From contig OY282609.1 in assembly GCA_958298945.1 (NCBI GenBank), positions 60,112,220 to 60,176,219 of the forward strand: a stretch of 64,000 bases of DNA. Reading direction: 5' to 3'. The notes under the pieces were generated by a model. The model did not search any database. It was not told the DNA's origin and worked only from the letters and a program-made list of their open reading frames with translations. Source of the DNA: Atherix ibis (Eukaryota > Arthropoda > Insecta > Diptera > Athericidae). The translations under genes were made by a program, and so were the position numbers. Positions 41,271-57,440 of the stretch are shown piece after piece. The first letter of the stretch is position 1. Each line of letters begins with the position of its first letter.

Positions 41271-42792
41271 TTCCGTGACTGTATATTAGGACGTATTTAG
41301 GGGGAAATTAAAAAAATAAATTATTATACCTTTTTTGCCTCTGTTAAATCTTAAATCACACTCTTCTCCTGTTTTTTCATTTTTTTTTTTCGAATGAAAA
41401 TTTAATTTTTGTTTGTTTGTGATTTGCCAATTTTGTTTATTTGCAAAAAGAAAAAAGCTAACAAAAAATTGTAACGGGCGCGGTAGTTTGATTTAATAAA
41501 TACAAACACCTGTCCCCCTTTCCCGTGAACCCCATCACTGATAATATCGTTATTTAAATCACTCTTGGTGTGTTTGATGTGTAAATATAATAAAAATTGT
41601 GGATTTTATTAGAGTGCACATAATTTAAAATTATTTTTTTCCTTGTTATAGAGACAGACGGTTTCTTTTATTATTATTAACTTTTTTTTTTATTAAATAC
41701 GGTCAGTCCGAAGGTGTTTTTTTTTTTTTGCTCAAAATTGAAATTGTTCGTATATTTGGTGTGTACTATCCAAAAATTAAGTTATGGGTAAATTTGTTTA
41801 TTTTTTGTTTGTTTTTATCTGCAATGATAAATTGGATTTTTAAGAAATTTATAATTTTTTTTATATTTATCTTTTTAATGTATTTCTGATTATTTTGGAT
41901 TTTTGTAAGAAAACTGGGCCAATTTTTTGTTGTTGTATTTTTTTTCCCTTTTTCTAATAGCAATTGTAAAGGTAATAGCAATTAATAAAACATGATAATA
42001 ATAATAAAAATAAATGTAGATAGTGTATTTTGAATACACAATAAAATTGCATTTAAAATGCATTCAATGCCCCGTGTCAGCCAATGCAAAAGTACTACTC
42101 GTATTACTCGATGCTGTATGAAACGTTCTCATAATATCGCACCTGATCGAAATCTTAATTTTTCTATTGACGTAAATTTTATATTATTTAGAATTTGTTT
42201 TTTCTTTCTTAGATTTTTTGTTGTTGTTGCAATTTCTACGCATTGCAAGTGCATAAAAAATATTTTTTTTTGTCTCTTTGAAATTTAATATTCCATTCTT
42301 ATTTGTTGAGAGTTTTTCATTGAAAAAAATCATCTGCACAACTCACTAGTGCGCAGAATAAACGTGGCGGGAAAATGTATAATTTAAAAAAAAAATTCTA
42401 ACATTCGAAGAAATATTGTTTTTTTTCTTCTAGCATTAAATGAAAATAATCGCAATTTTTATCAATCAACATCACGATTAATCGATGTGAATTATTATTT
42501 ATTTTGTTGATAATTTTTAATCTTCTTTTACGAGAAGTACCAACCCTTTTTCACCATAAAATAATCTAATGGTGGTTTAGAATTAGTTTTATGTGAATTT
42601 ATTGTCGTTTTATTTTTTGATGTACATAAAAATATTAGTTAATAATTAATGATTTCGACATTTTTATTTTTATTTTTAATCAAAGAAATTTTAAAACAAT
42701 ATTATTAATTTTGTAATGTTATTTTTTCAATTTTCTCGTCAAATTATTATCTTTTTTCTAATGGAAAATCGTTTTTTTGTTGTTGTTCTTAA

Positions 42793-45318
<2,526 letters not shown>

Positions 45319-48300
45319 TTAATTGAGCGCAGAGCATATTTTTTTGCTTTCATTTTATTTCAAAGCTTCCATCTCTCACTATATATTTCTGTCTCGTTCA
45401 ATAATTTTTTGTATGTCTTTCTTGCATCTCTCTCTCTCCCTCTCTCTATGTGATGTTTTTTTTTCGCAATCAAATTTATTAATAATTATTATTGTTATTA
45501 TGACGATGACGGTTAGTATCAATATTATTAATTAAATTGTTTTAAAAATTATTTTCGAATAAATTTTTTGAAATTTTTAAAATTATTACTAAATAAGAGT
45601 GAATTGTGTTGGTCAAGGAGAAAACACAATTAAAATATTATTTACAATCAAAAAGGAAGCTTAGGAAGTAAATTTTTTTTTAAAAATTAAGCCGAACTTT
45701 ATTATTTCTTTCAAATTAAGTTTGAATATCTCACAAAAAAATTAAAATATTAAATTAATAATGATAATAAAATAAGAGACAAAAATAAACAAACAACAAA
45801 TTGTATGGTGTGTGATAGTTAAGAAAGTATAGTTATTATTAATAAAACTATTATTTTTACTATAGAAATTAATAAGGAAGGAGTATCTACTATTTGTATT
45901 ATCAGCTTTCCTACTCGTTTTTTTCTTTAAATGCCAATTATTATTAAAATGTAATAAAGAGAAAATTCAAAAAGAAACTTCAAAATAATTGAAAATCAAT
46001 AATTTTGAAAAGACATTTGAACATCTATAATTATAATTATGTATGATTATTCAAATAAAATATATTGGCAAAAAGTTAATAATATTTAGATTATTTATAA
46101 TGTAATTATTAAAAGAAATGAAGGAAAAAAACGCAAACAAAACATAAGAAAATCTATAATTATTAATTGATGGATAGTAGAAATAAATAAATTTAAAAGA
46201 ATCTATTTTTAAAAAAACCTTTCGAATGCGATTTGAATTAAATTAAAAAAAGGCTAAATAAAAACAAGGAAAGTTCAAAATATGATTAAAAATTGACAAA
46301 AAAATTAAAATAATAAAATTTTTTGACTTGATTCCTATTTTTAAGATTTGGGATGTGTAATACTGTTAAAAATTTGTATAATAGTTATTTAATTTAGTAT
46401 AAATTTAAAAAAAAAAATTTTTTGCGCGAAAAATCTTTTTTTTTTCTAATGCCATATTTTTAATTTTCTATTATTTTTTAATAATTTTGAATGTTGGTTT
46501 TTTTGAATTTTAATTTTCATTCAATTTTTACTTTTTTTTTTTATTGAATTACCTCTTCTGGTATTTTTATTCGTAAATTCTTTATTAAATTAAGAATTTA
46601 TCATATGAAATTGTTTTAAAAAGATTTCTCAAAGAATTGATTTAATTGAATAATAATGTAATTATGGGAAAGATAAGTGCAATTGTATTTTATTTCAATT
46701 TAATTAAAAAAGAAATCCATGAAAAAAAATTTATATGCGATAAAAGTTTGCCTTAGAAAAAAAATAAAGAACAATTTAAAGATTTATATTTAAAAGATAA
46801 TTAAATTTATAAAAAAAAAATTTGGACGATATTAACAATAAAAACCATTTCAGGAAATTATATTTTAGAATAAGAAACTACTTTTTTTTTAAAGAAAAAT
46901 GTGGGAAAAAAGACAATTTATAAAACTTAAATTTACAAGAGTTCAGAGAAACGAATTAATTTAAAGTTACATATGCAAAATTAACAGTAAAAAATTAATT
47001 ACAAAATTGTGTAAATTCATTTATTTAAAATTTTGTTTTATTTTTATTTTTATTATAAATGTTTAATTTTTTTTAAAATTGCCAACACTTTTTATGTAAA
47101 AAACTTTCGAAATTTTTAAATCGGTGCCCAAATTATGATACAAAAGCATTTTTGCGGTATTATATTTTGCTTCCGCATTTGCTGCAATGAAGAACTTGAA
47201 GGGAACATTTTTTTAAAAAATAATTTCTATTTTTAGTAGAAGAGAAATAAATTGTTCGTCCTTAAAGATTTCGCCTTCTATTTTATTTAAATAATGACTT
47301 TCTTGTAATTTTTACAACTGCAAATGCTTCCTTAATTTCTCACAGAGCATCTCAAAAACTTAAGCACAAATGTATATGCACCTCTATTGCTAAATTGACG
47401 ATTTTTTTTTGTAATTTCTATTTTTGCATATTAAAAGGAAATCATTAAAAACGACATTTTTATTTGAAAGAAAATTATATTAATACCTTTTTTAAATAAG
47501 TTTTAATTTTATGAGTAATTAATAATTCCCATAAATTAGAAAGATATTTTTTTGCAATCAAAAGAACTTAAAGAAAGGATTAATTATTTAATTTAATATG
47601 AACCAAAATCAAATAGACAACGACATTTAATCAGAAATATTACAAAATGAAAATACACCACAAACCCAGAAATTGATTCTGTGGCTTTATTTTATAAATG
47701 TTTCTTAGCAAAAACCAAAACTAAATGAATTTACAAAAACAAATACTTAATTATGATCAGAAATTGTTTACATAATAAATATTACTGATAGTGTAGTGTA
47801 CATATAGCGTTATTTAAATTAAATGCTTGGAAAAAGTCGTCGCCTATCAGGTAAAAACACAATTTCTACAACTAAATGCAATTGCTGTCAAAAATTTACG
47901 AATTTCCGGAACAACCAATTAAATATAATTGTGTAATAAAATTTATTATTAATTAATTATTTTTTTAATTTTTTAAAATAACAACCTGCTTCAAAGCCAA
48001 TGACAAAATTAAAACAAAGATCTGACTCGGCGATAAAACGGTTTGAGTGAGTTGTCGTCGGCGTCGGAATTTTGAGCATTCTTACAAGATTGTATAGATT
48101 TTTAAATTTTGACAGCGTCAACTTAATGCAGTTTGAGGTTTGTTGTAGGAATTGTGTTCGTACCGATAGTGTGAGAATACAAAAAATTAAATCTTTTTTA
48201 CAACTTTATGCAACAAAAAAAACTAAATAAAGAAATAATTGTGAAAAACAATTACAACTATTAATAACTATACTATTATTAATTATAATAATTTTAACAA

Positions 48301-51300
48301 AACAATAAAAAAACAATTAAAAAAATGAAAAAATCAATACCGAAAACATAAAGAAACAAAAAAACAAGTGGTCTTATATTAAAATTTGTTAATTTTATTA
48401 ATTATTTGTTATTTTATTATTATTATTTTAATTATAAATATTATTATTAATATAAATATTACTACAATTTAATGTGAATTTTTTTTTAAAAAAAACGCGC
48501 TTTTATGCTATATTAGAACTTATGAAAAATAAATAAGAAGAAATTAAGAGAAAAATTCATTAGGATAAAAATATTAATTGTAAATTTTTATCCAAGTAAA
48601 TGGATTCAAAGTAACAATACGATAAAATATAAAAAAAGAGTAAAAAATAAAACATTTTTAACAAGAACAAAATAAGAGAAAAAAAGTTTGAAAGTAACAA
48701 AATAAACAAAACGAAACTGCATAGTTGTCTTAAGAAAGCCTTATTTTTTTGTGTCATAATTAGAATATAAAATAAGAAATATTTTTGAAAAAAAAAAATT
48801 TAAAACAAAAATTCAAATTGAAGAAAAAATTAAACAAAAAAAAACTATCAATTTTTATTATAGTGCAAAAGAAAAATAATAAATGGTTGTTAAATTTAAA
48901 AAAAGATATTAATATAAAATAATTATTAAAAAAATATAAAATCTTTTAAAAGACAAATCGGCAGGTATTTTGCGTATTTTTTTTTTAAATTTTGAAAAAG
49001 AAACAAACAAAATAAAAAAATACTAAAAATTTACATTTTTGTGAATAACAAGGATTTTTACCAATTATTTATTGTATACACATACATAAAACTTACTAAG
49101 AACGAAAAGAAATGAAATGAAATATAAAAATTCTGTGTCCATTCATTCAGCTTTTTCGAATGAACAAAAAAACACATTTTTATTCTTTAATAAGAAAATA
49201 AAGTGCATTAAAAACAAAACAAAAAAACGAAAGTGCATTAAACAACAAAAAATATAAACATTGTAAAGTGCATTAATAATTAAAATTAAAAATATAAATG
49301 TTCATTCAGCTTTTCGAATGAATTTTCAAACAAAATAAAGTGCATTAAAATGAAAATTTTAGAAATTTTTTTTTTTTGGAAAAACGCGATATTTTAAATA
49401 AAGAAATTAAGTGCTTTAAGAGTTTTTAGAATAATAAATAAAAAGAAAACAAAATAATTAGAGCCCTTTTTGGCTCTGCAAAACTTTCGCTATAATTAAT
49501 TTTTTTCGAAATTTTCTCATTTTCAATTGAAAAAAAACTAGGAAATTTTGAAAAAAATTCTATTATTTTTCTTTTCATTTTACTTGTGCAAGTGCCTGTG
49601 ATTTTTTTAAATGTAATCTTTCTTATTTCAATATATATTTTTTTTGGCGTATTTTTGAAAACAAATGTTAATAAATTTAATTTTAGACAAAAAACTCAAA
49701 AAAATTTAATAAATACAAATATTATTTAAGGTAAAGATATTTTTTTTAAATACAAAATTAAGAAAAAAAGTTATAGCCAAAAAACAATACTTTTGGCTTA
49801 AAAATAATTGAATTAAAAAAATATAACAAGAAATTGAATTATAGACTAAAAATTAAAAAAAACTTGGAACTATAAAAACAATTTTCTTAATAAAAAGAAT
49901 CAATTAAGTAAGATTTAAAGAAAAGAGAATTCTTAAAAAAAAGAAATTATTTATTTAAGAAAAAAGAGAGTTTTTTATCCAAAAAAAAATTAAAGGAAAA
50001 CGTATGCCTAATACTACCTACCGATAAGATAGTGTTTTTTTCTCTTTCTCTGTTTCCAATCTAGTAAATAATCAAATTTATTAATAAATATTATATATTG
50101 AAAAAAATTATTATATTAAAAAAAACAAGTAAATTAAATGAAAAAAAACAGATATTTTACTCTGTTTAAAACTATATAAATTTAAGAATTACAAGCTTAA
50201 TGTATGTGTGGGCGTGTGTAGGTGTGCATGTGTGCGTAGATTATTTTCATGTAAAAGAATGCGGAATAATTAATTAAGAATTTGTGTTTTCCTTTTCTTT
50301 CTTAATATATTGTATAATGTAAATAAAACAGAAAAATAAAATTGAAACAAAAATAAAAAATAAAAACCTACTCCACCTACAACAATAAATATTTTTAGAG
50401 AAAAATCAAGCTATAACAATAAAATTAAATTATTGTAATTATAAAAGTAAAAGAAATAAAACAAAACAAAAATACACACAAAAAAAATAAACAACAAGAA
50501 TATAGTAAATAATATTAACGAAAAAGAAAAAGAATATAATAAACTCATGTCAAAGAAAAGAGTATAAGAAAAATAAAATATGGAAAAAATAACTTATAAA
50601 TAAATAACGTTTATTAAAATTAAAAGATTAAATAAAAACAAAGTAAAAATTACTTAGTTAAGAAAAGAGAGATTAGATAATTTGAAAAGACAAAAAGAAT
50701 GGAAATAACGCTTTTTGGTTATTTTAATTTAAATTTTATATATTATTTAAGCGAATATATTATCATTATACATTATTGATAATGATAATACCAGTAAAGG
50801 AATAGTAATAATAAAATTATGGAATATGTTGTGTAATAATATAAAAATTGTAGTTAATTATTTATTTTGATTATTAGTCCTTTTTTCTTATATTTTTCCT
50901 TAAAAATACTTTAGACATTGTATTTTTACATAAAAGCTTAAGGACTATTCTGTTCTTATTTTTAATAAATTTTTTAAATATAGGCGTCGCTTCTATATTA
51001 AAAATAAAATAGAACATCATCAGTAAAGGATATTTTCGTGTAACTAAAGTGGTGTCGGAAATTGGTTTGTGTATTTGCTACACCTATGAACTGTTTTTCT
51101 TTCTATTTAGAAACATTTTTGATGTTATAGACAATAATTTTTGTACAAATTCAAAACAGAAAGATTTCTTATAAGTAAATAATTTTTAAATATATTAAAA
51201 GATATAAAGCTAATTAAAACTAATAGGAAATAATTTCTATTCAGATGGAAAGTAGTTTTTTTCTTTTTCTTTCTTAACACTTCAAAAGCGTAAACGATCA

Positions 51301-51392
51301 CGATAGACTTTAAAAATATCATAGCGAAAACGATGAAGAAGAAGAGGCCGAACTAACAGAAGTGAAGTTTAATTTGGAAGTTTCTTTCCACC
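45319..51392. other. Very AT-rich interval between Mad and NDUFC2
   Basis: About 6 kb dominated by A and T, with no supported gene. The first part is presumably the Mad 3' UTR; many AATAAA hexamers occur, so its end cannot be placed. Less AT-rich islands lie at 48000-48170 and 50200-50240 (a GTGTGT-rich stretch). Open frames here are short and without motifs. A cluster of repeated short motifs at 49141-49350 is listed separately. Confidence 0.5.
49141..49350 (+). repeat. Cluster of repeated AAGTGCATTA motifs and a 23-bp inverted motif
   Basis: AAGTGCATTA occurs at about 49201, 49231, 49266 and 49339. CATTCAGCTTTTTCGAATGA occurs at about 49144 and, one T shorter, near 49302; each copy is itself partly palindromic (CATTC and GAATG around AGCTTTTTC). 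The pattern suggests a tandemly duplicated unit of about 160 bp in otherwise simple AT-rich DNA. Confidence 0.6.
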
Positions 51393-51975
51393 ATGGTTTC
51401 GCCAATAGAACTTTTAGCTACAAATCCCGATAGAAAGCCAACTTTCCTTTCAGATAAATGGAATCCTTTAATGTGTGCTGCGTTTGGTTTTGTGGCGGCA
51501 TGTGCAATGAATTGGGGATCGCGTAGACCAGTGCTATCAGGTTAGTTAATTGGTGATATTTTTGTTCGAGCTATGACGTAACCTACGTAGAAAAATCGGT
51601 AAAACATTGACTTTTCGGTCTTTATTTCTATATCCTTTGAAAATAACTGGAAATTAATTTTATACTTGACTTATTCGTATTTTAAGGAATTCAACAGCAT
51701 ATTGGTTTAACTGGAATAGGCTTAGGTTTAGGAATTTACTTCGATAATAAACGAAACGAGTACTTGGCCGAAAGAGATGCTGTCCTTCGTCATTACATTG
51801 AGCTACATCCTGAAGACTTCCCAACTCCGGGTGTGTAGGCAATAAATTTTTATCGTGTTAATAAGAAGTAATCGAAGGTGCTATCGTATGATATTTATTC
51901 ATTCGTATTGTTTGTTTATTTTCAGAACGCAAGAAGTGGGGTCAAGTTTTGGATGCGTGGGTACCAATTCGTTAA
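51393..51975 (+). CDS. NDUFC2: NADH dehydrogenase (ubiquinone) subunit C2 / ND-B14.5B (NDUFC2), 3 exons, 113 aa
   Basis: Accessory subunit of mitochondrial respiratory complex I, inner membrane. Exons 51393-51540, 51687-51830 and 51926-51975 have GT/AG junctions and consistent phase; 113 aa against about 119 in human. The start ATG at 51393 follows CCACC, a good initiation context. PIELLATNPDRKPTFLSDKW is the N-terminal matrix part. Two hydrophobic stretches follow (residues about 26-42, MCAAFGFVAACAMNWG, and about 56-70, IGLTGIGLGLGIYF). The charged C-terminal part reads RDAVLRHYIELHPEDFP and ends ERKKWGQVLDAWVPIR, typical of the family. The gene is compact, with introns of 146 and 95 bp, unlike the expanded introns elsewhere in the window. 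Confidence 0.93.
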
Positions 51976-52021
51976 AAATTAACTCTTGTAAAAGATATCA
52001 ACTGTATAAAATTTAGCGCTT

Positions 52022-52027
52022 AATAAA
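52022..52027 (+). terminator. Candidate poly(A) signal of NDUFC2
   Basis: AATAAA 47 bp after the stop codon at 51973-51975; the first canonical hexamer downstream. Confidence 0.6.
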
Positions 52028-55000
52028 ATTTAAATAGTTAAAATTAATTATTTTTTATATTTTTTGGATTTTTTTTCCCTAGAAAATAAATTCAAAGCCT
52101 TGGTCTTTATGAAGTCCCATCCATATTCCATCTCAGATAATTATTGATATTGATTGAACCTATTCTCGTGATATAACGTGAATTTTTCTGCATTAAAATA
52201 GATGTTTTGTACCCAAACTGACTCTTAGATAAGAATTAATTTTCTTAAGTATGTTAAGATTGCTTATATACGAGTTGAATTTAAATTAATTAGAAGAAAG
52301 AACTTGTTTTCCTAATTTTTAGTGGGATATCAATTGATAATATTTCCTATCAATTTTGTGCTTTTCGTTGAAAGTATTTGAATTAATTCTTTTAATAAAA
52401 ATTTTGGAGTGGGAGGTTGGCTTGGTCTAATTTAAATATTTTTAACTTTCCTATGGGATTTTTTTTGCATATTGAAATAGGGAAAAAATTTACCACGGCT
52501 GTTTGTTACTGAGAGTGTGTGGTAATTTCTTTATTTGTCAGTTAATTGCTACTTTGGATACATATATTGATCAACATTATCCTAAGATGTGAGCAATAAA
52601 ATCATTGCGACAATCAAAAATTAAGGTTTTGAATATTCAATTTGGTTCTTAACTGAAAATAAATGTCATTTTTACAACGAAATATATCTGAAATATTAGC
52701 ACATTATGTTAAGTGTATGAATAGTTTTTTCAATTAAATAGGTTAAATAGGTGTTCTTGCCAAATAAATTAAGGATTTCTAGAAGGAAAATAATGCTACC
52801 CAAAACTTTAATTCATGGTAAATAAATAAAAGCTTACGAATACTGACTTTAATAATAATTCTAGCATATGGGAAGATAGCAAATTTGAATAAGAACCATA
52901 TTGACATTTGAGAGGTTTATTTTTAAAAGTGCTTAAACGCTGACTATTTTATATCTTTTTATTCCTATATTCTGCTTGTTTCGAACATTTAATTTATTTA
53001 AAATCTATTATTTGCTTTAATTTAAATTAAAAGAAATTTTTAAATGAAAAAGACTATTTTTTTCAAACAATTGGCAAATAGTATAAAAACTTAGAAATGA
53101 TAGGAAAATTTTATTATAATATTTGTATTTTAAATATTAAATAAATAAAAGTAAAAGAAAATTTTAACTGCTTAGAAAAACCAGTAAATTCATTTTGTTA
53201 GCTTGGCATTACGAAATAAATATACCATTCAATTTGACGCCTGATTTCGCGCCAATTTAACATATTTAGGTGCGTTTCGTAAAAAGTAGACATGATTTAG
53301 GACATCTTTTAAAAAGTAATTAATAATTTTCTTGTTCTAAAAATTCTTTGAAAACATAGATTTTACAATTTATCTAACGATTCTTAAGTGGGTATTTAGA
53401 TAATTTCCCCTCCAATTCCCCAATAGGTATCCGCAATGAATTTATCGCAATAGAATTCCGCTGATAGCGCAGTGACAGTCAGTCAAGTCAGTTTTTCGTC
53501 TTCTGTTTCGATTATAAATTTTAGTACAGTGGTAGTACCCCAGAACCAGTAGTTCGTTGATTATCGGTTGAGTGAATTTCCCAGTTTATTAAAAAAAAAG
53601 TGCTTATTTTTTTCTTTTTTAATTTTATTGCTTCTCTGAATATTAGTGTAAATAGCTTATAAAATAAATGACGACTCATATTGTGATATCGATTATAGGG
53701 AAAAAGCAACATTGTTCATGTTTCGTTCAGAAATTTCGCATTATTAGTCGTTCCGTTATCCTTGCGGTAATTTTTGCGCGCGCAAACAATGACATTCCAT
53801 CGACAGCAGAAACAATCAGTGCTGTCGCTGGCAAAATGTTCTCTCTATTATACGAATCCTCAGCGATGGCAATTAAAAAATGAATTCAATTAATAAATTT
53901 ATAAAAAAAATTGGAATATTTCTGCTTGTTAAAAGAAATCGAAAATGTTTTTTAATAATACGAATTTTGATAATCGATTTTTTTACAAATCGTACAAAAA
54001 TATTGCTTTGAGGACACTTGAAATTGAAATGTAAGGACGCTCTGAGCCTGTGTTTGTGTGTACACAATATTATAATTTTTTTGGGGTAAATTTTATCTCC
54101 TGACAACAATACAATTGCATTGCGCCGAATCGTTCCATTTCAATATGTTCCACCCACAAACCCGAATCCGTCTTGTGAAGGAATTTAAACTAAAGTTGAA
54201 AGGATTCTAATAGGAATCGAACAGAAGTCTTCTCATCAGTTGAGATTTGGAATTTGATTGAACGGTAACCGTGCGGTTTTCTATCGAAGGATTACTTTAG
54301 TGAGTTGATTTACATACAAATGCAAATAGATGTGCATGTGTGTTGTGTGTAGGTGTTTAGATTATTTTGTTCATTTTTTATTATTCACGCAAGAAAAAAA
54401 CTTCATATTTCGAGAAGTTATTAATTTAAGGACACTTTGAAATTATTTAAATATTGTAGATGATATCAACAATACAGCAATGAACTTTCAATAGTGTCAT
54501 ATAAAAAGAACAAAGAAAAATACCAAACAAATCAAAATGTTCATAATAAAATTAAATACCTACACAATAAAAGATAAATAATTTCAATAAAATTATACTA
54601 GTGAAAAAAGTACATCCCCCTTTTCTCTTAAAAAAAATTCTTCGAAAAAAAAGAGTGACTGAAAATTAAATATATTTTTATTTCGAATTGCTGCTACTGT
54701 ATTTATTTATATTATTTTGTAAGGACTAAAGAAAAAAAAAGGATTTAATGAGGAAAAAGTGCGTCACAGAAATCCATATTGAATTGGAGTATTTTCCCAA
54801 ATGACTCTAAATAACAATACCAACAATTGAGCTGAGAAACGTGGATATTTTTATGAAAATTGCATTTTAATTAAATAATGGCTAAGGTAACTTTTTTTTT
54901 CGTATATGTTGTTTAATTTTTTTTTCTGTTAAATTTCATTATTTCTGGATAGATTTTGTATTTTCCTATAGACAAAAATAACTTCAATGTGAAATTACGT

Positions 55001-56830
55001 TCATTTTACGCAGTAATCAGGTCGCTATGACATAATTTCCTTCGGTTTTCCTCCTCCGTTAAGTAATTCTGTGGGGGTTAATTTATTTTAACTGTACTAA
55101 AATAATTTTGAGGCTATGCGGCATTTTATAATTTTTTGTTTGACTTTAATTGAAATTTTCATAATTTTCTTATAGTTTGTAAATTGCTCATAATCATCGG
55201 ATGGCTCTTGTTATTAAGGACTTAGCGTCATTTTCATTTCATTATTCAGACGATAATCGATATTACTGGTAGTCATATTGTAGTTTTCGTTTAATATTTT
55301 ATGTCCATTGAACGGTATTGGCTTTTTGGTTAGTGCTATTCACTTGGCTTCTGGGGGTGGTTGGAAATTTACGCTTTTTTTTTATTGCGCACGGCCATAC
55401 CGATAAATTCTCATATTTTTCCAAGTTGTTTTTATTATTTTCTTCTAAATACAAAATTTTAGATGATGTTTGGGAATTTTTCTCATTTATTTGAGTTAAT
55501 AAGTAAATAAAATTTATTAAAGAAGTTACCATAATAATTATCATTTCAGGAATATGAAAATGGTAAAGATAAGTAGAAAGTTCTTATTATTATTGTATAA
55601 TCAAAATTGTAGAAACAATTTTTATTTTAAATTTGCCCACCAAAATAAGCGCAAAAGATTGTATGACACTAAATTCAGACAAATCAAGCGACTTTTCATG
55701 AATTTATGGTGAAATTTGGCTATTTTTCGAGTTTTGGTGTAACCCGAATAGTGCCTCCTTAAGACATGACTAGACACTCATAATATTAATATCTTTTTAT
55801 TTTTAATTTATAAAAAGAAGTTTATTATTTTTGACTTTGACTTTTCGTATTATTAATTGATGTTTTCTTTTCAAAATGTTTGAACTTTTATGCTTTGTCC
55901 AAGTTGGTGCCATTAACAAAAACCGACTGCATTACAGTCTCGGATCTCCATTTTAAGTGAACATTTTTTAATACGAATATTTACATCTTTATTATGAAAT
56001 ACAATCCGAGCGCACATACCCAATGTACAATTGTAATATTAAATATTTTTTGAACAAACGGTATTTGTAATATGATATAATAACAATTTCCTAACGCAAT
56101 GGTTTGTGCAAATAACCGAAAGCACGAGTAGATAGAAAATTTCTTATTTTGCATTATTTACTTTTAATTTTTTAATTCAATAGCAAATATAAAAGTTACG
56201 AATGAATTTGCGGTTATGGAAATGCAATCCAGTAAATAAAGTAACCGACATGAAATTATGTTGATGAGTAATTAATATTTAATATTCTTCCATGTAATAG
56301 TATTCCTTTCAGTTGTTGCCCTAAGTGGAAGATGTGCGGATGCTCAGAAAACTTAATAAATATTTTATAAAATGCTCTTGTTTCTTTTTTTTAAACTTTC
56401 ATATGTTTACTTAACAGTCACATTTACTTTCGGTTCTTTTGTATTAAAAATAATTCGTTGTAATATAAAACTTAAATTTCATAAAATATGTGAATGGATT
56501 TTGAGAAGCTTTGAAGCCAAAAAAGGAAAAATAATTATCTTGGGTATTTTGTCTTTTTTTGTGTGAAAATTTATAGACTCTCTTGATGAGCTCCTTAAAA
56601 ATATCCGACTGTTCCTTTGAAAAATAAATTTAAAATAAAAAACAAATTTTATCATAAACCAGATATAATTTTAATTGATTTTCCCTGTAAAGAAATGTTG
56701 TTTTATCGTTAAAGCTTATTAAAAAGTGTTCATTTTTAAACAGTTCCCTCTAGTCTATTATTTTGGGAAAAATCCTTATCAATTTCAGTTTTTTGGAATA
56801 CCTGTGAACGGGTGAGGTATCTGACCTAAG
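52028..56830. other. AT-rich interval without a supported gene
   Basis: No coding motif found. Two stretches of more mixed composition might be non-coding first exons of a gene beyond the window: 53440-53590 (CAGTGACAGTCAGTCAAGTC region) and 54110-54310, the latter ending in a donor-like GTGAGTTG. An open frame of 71 codons at 53668-53883 is unrecognised. Confidence 0.4.
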
Positions 56831-56859
56831 TACTACTTTCCTTGCAGTTATTGAGTTAA

Positions 56860-57440
56860 TGGCACGTAAGTCCGTACTCGTCATTGTGGGGTCTTCCTTT
56901 ACAAAGCGGCTTCCTTTACAAAGACTATTGGGAGCTACGTGCAATAAAAGCGGCATTGGAAATTACTATCGACTTTTTTCTACTGACGACCAATGTGGCC
57001 TATTGATTGATCCTGTACTCAACGAGAGTCGACCTCATTTACTCAATACTAGGAGTATCCAGTTGCGTTGGGTACTGCTTACTAACCGAATGGCAGACAA
57101 CATCCTCAGACATACGTAGAAAGCCAGGCTACAAACAATTGTCCGACTACAAACAATACAATCTGCTCAACATTTTTAAGAAATTCCTAACTTTCGGTTT
57201 GGAAAGTACACACACCCTATCTGACAATCCTGTGGCGTTCTGCTAACAATCCCAAGTTTATTTTAATCGAATGTCGACAAACCCAGAATTTCTTTTCGAG
57301 TAGACTTCCTGCCATTTTGGAGGGCTTGGAAATGAAATCAAGCCCTCCTCTTAACCTAATTAAAGAAACTAAACGGTTATACAAAATTTGGCAAACTCTA
57401 ACTGATCTAGCCTTCCAACAACAGATTATTTGAGCTAAGA
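56860..57440 (+). other. Unassigned open-frame patch, possibly an old retroelement
   Basis: Denser in G and C than its flanks. One frame (56859-57119) reads NESRPHLLNTRSIQLRWVLL, faintly like the region after the RNase H domain of some LINEs. A second open stretch (57250-57432) ends in KRLYKIWQTLTDLAFQQQII. Neither match is convincing. Confidence 0.25.

Noticed and set aside
56860..57440. A LINE RNase H tail.
   Set aside because: The resemblance is limited to a few residues (NESRPHLLN...QLRWVLLT) and does not include the usual GHC or cysteine motifs. Left as unassigned.
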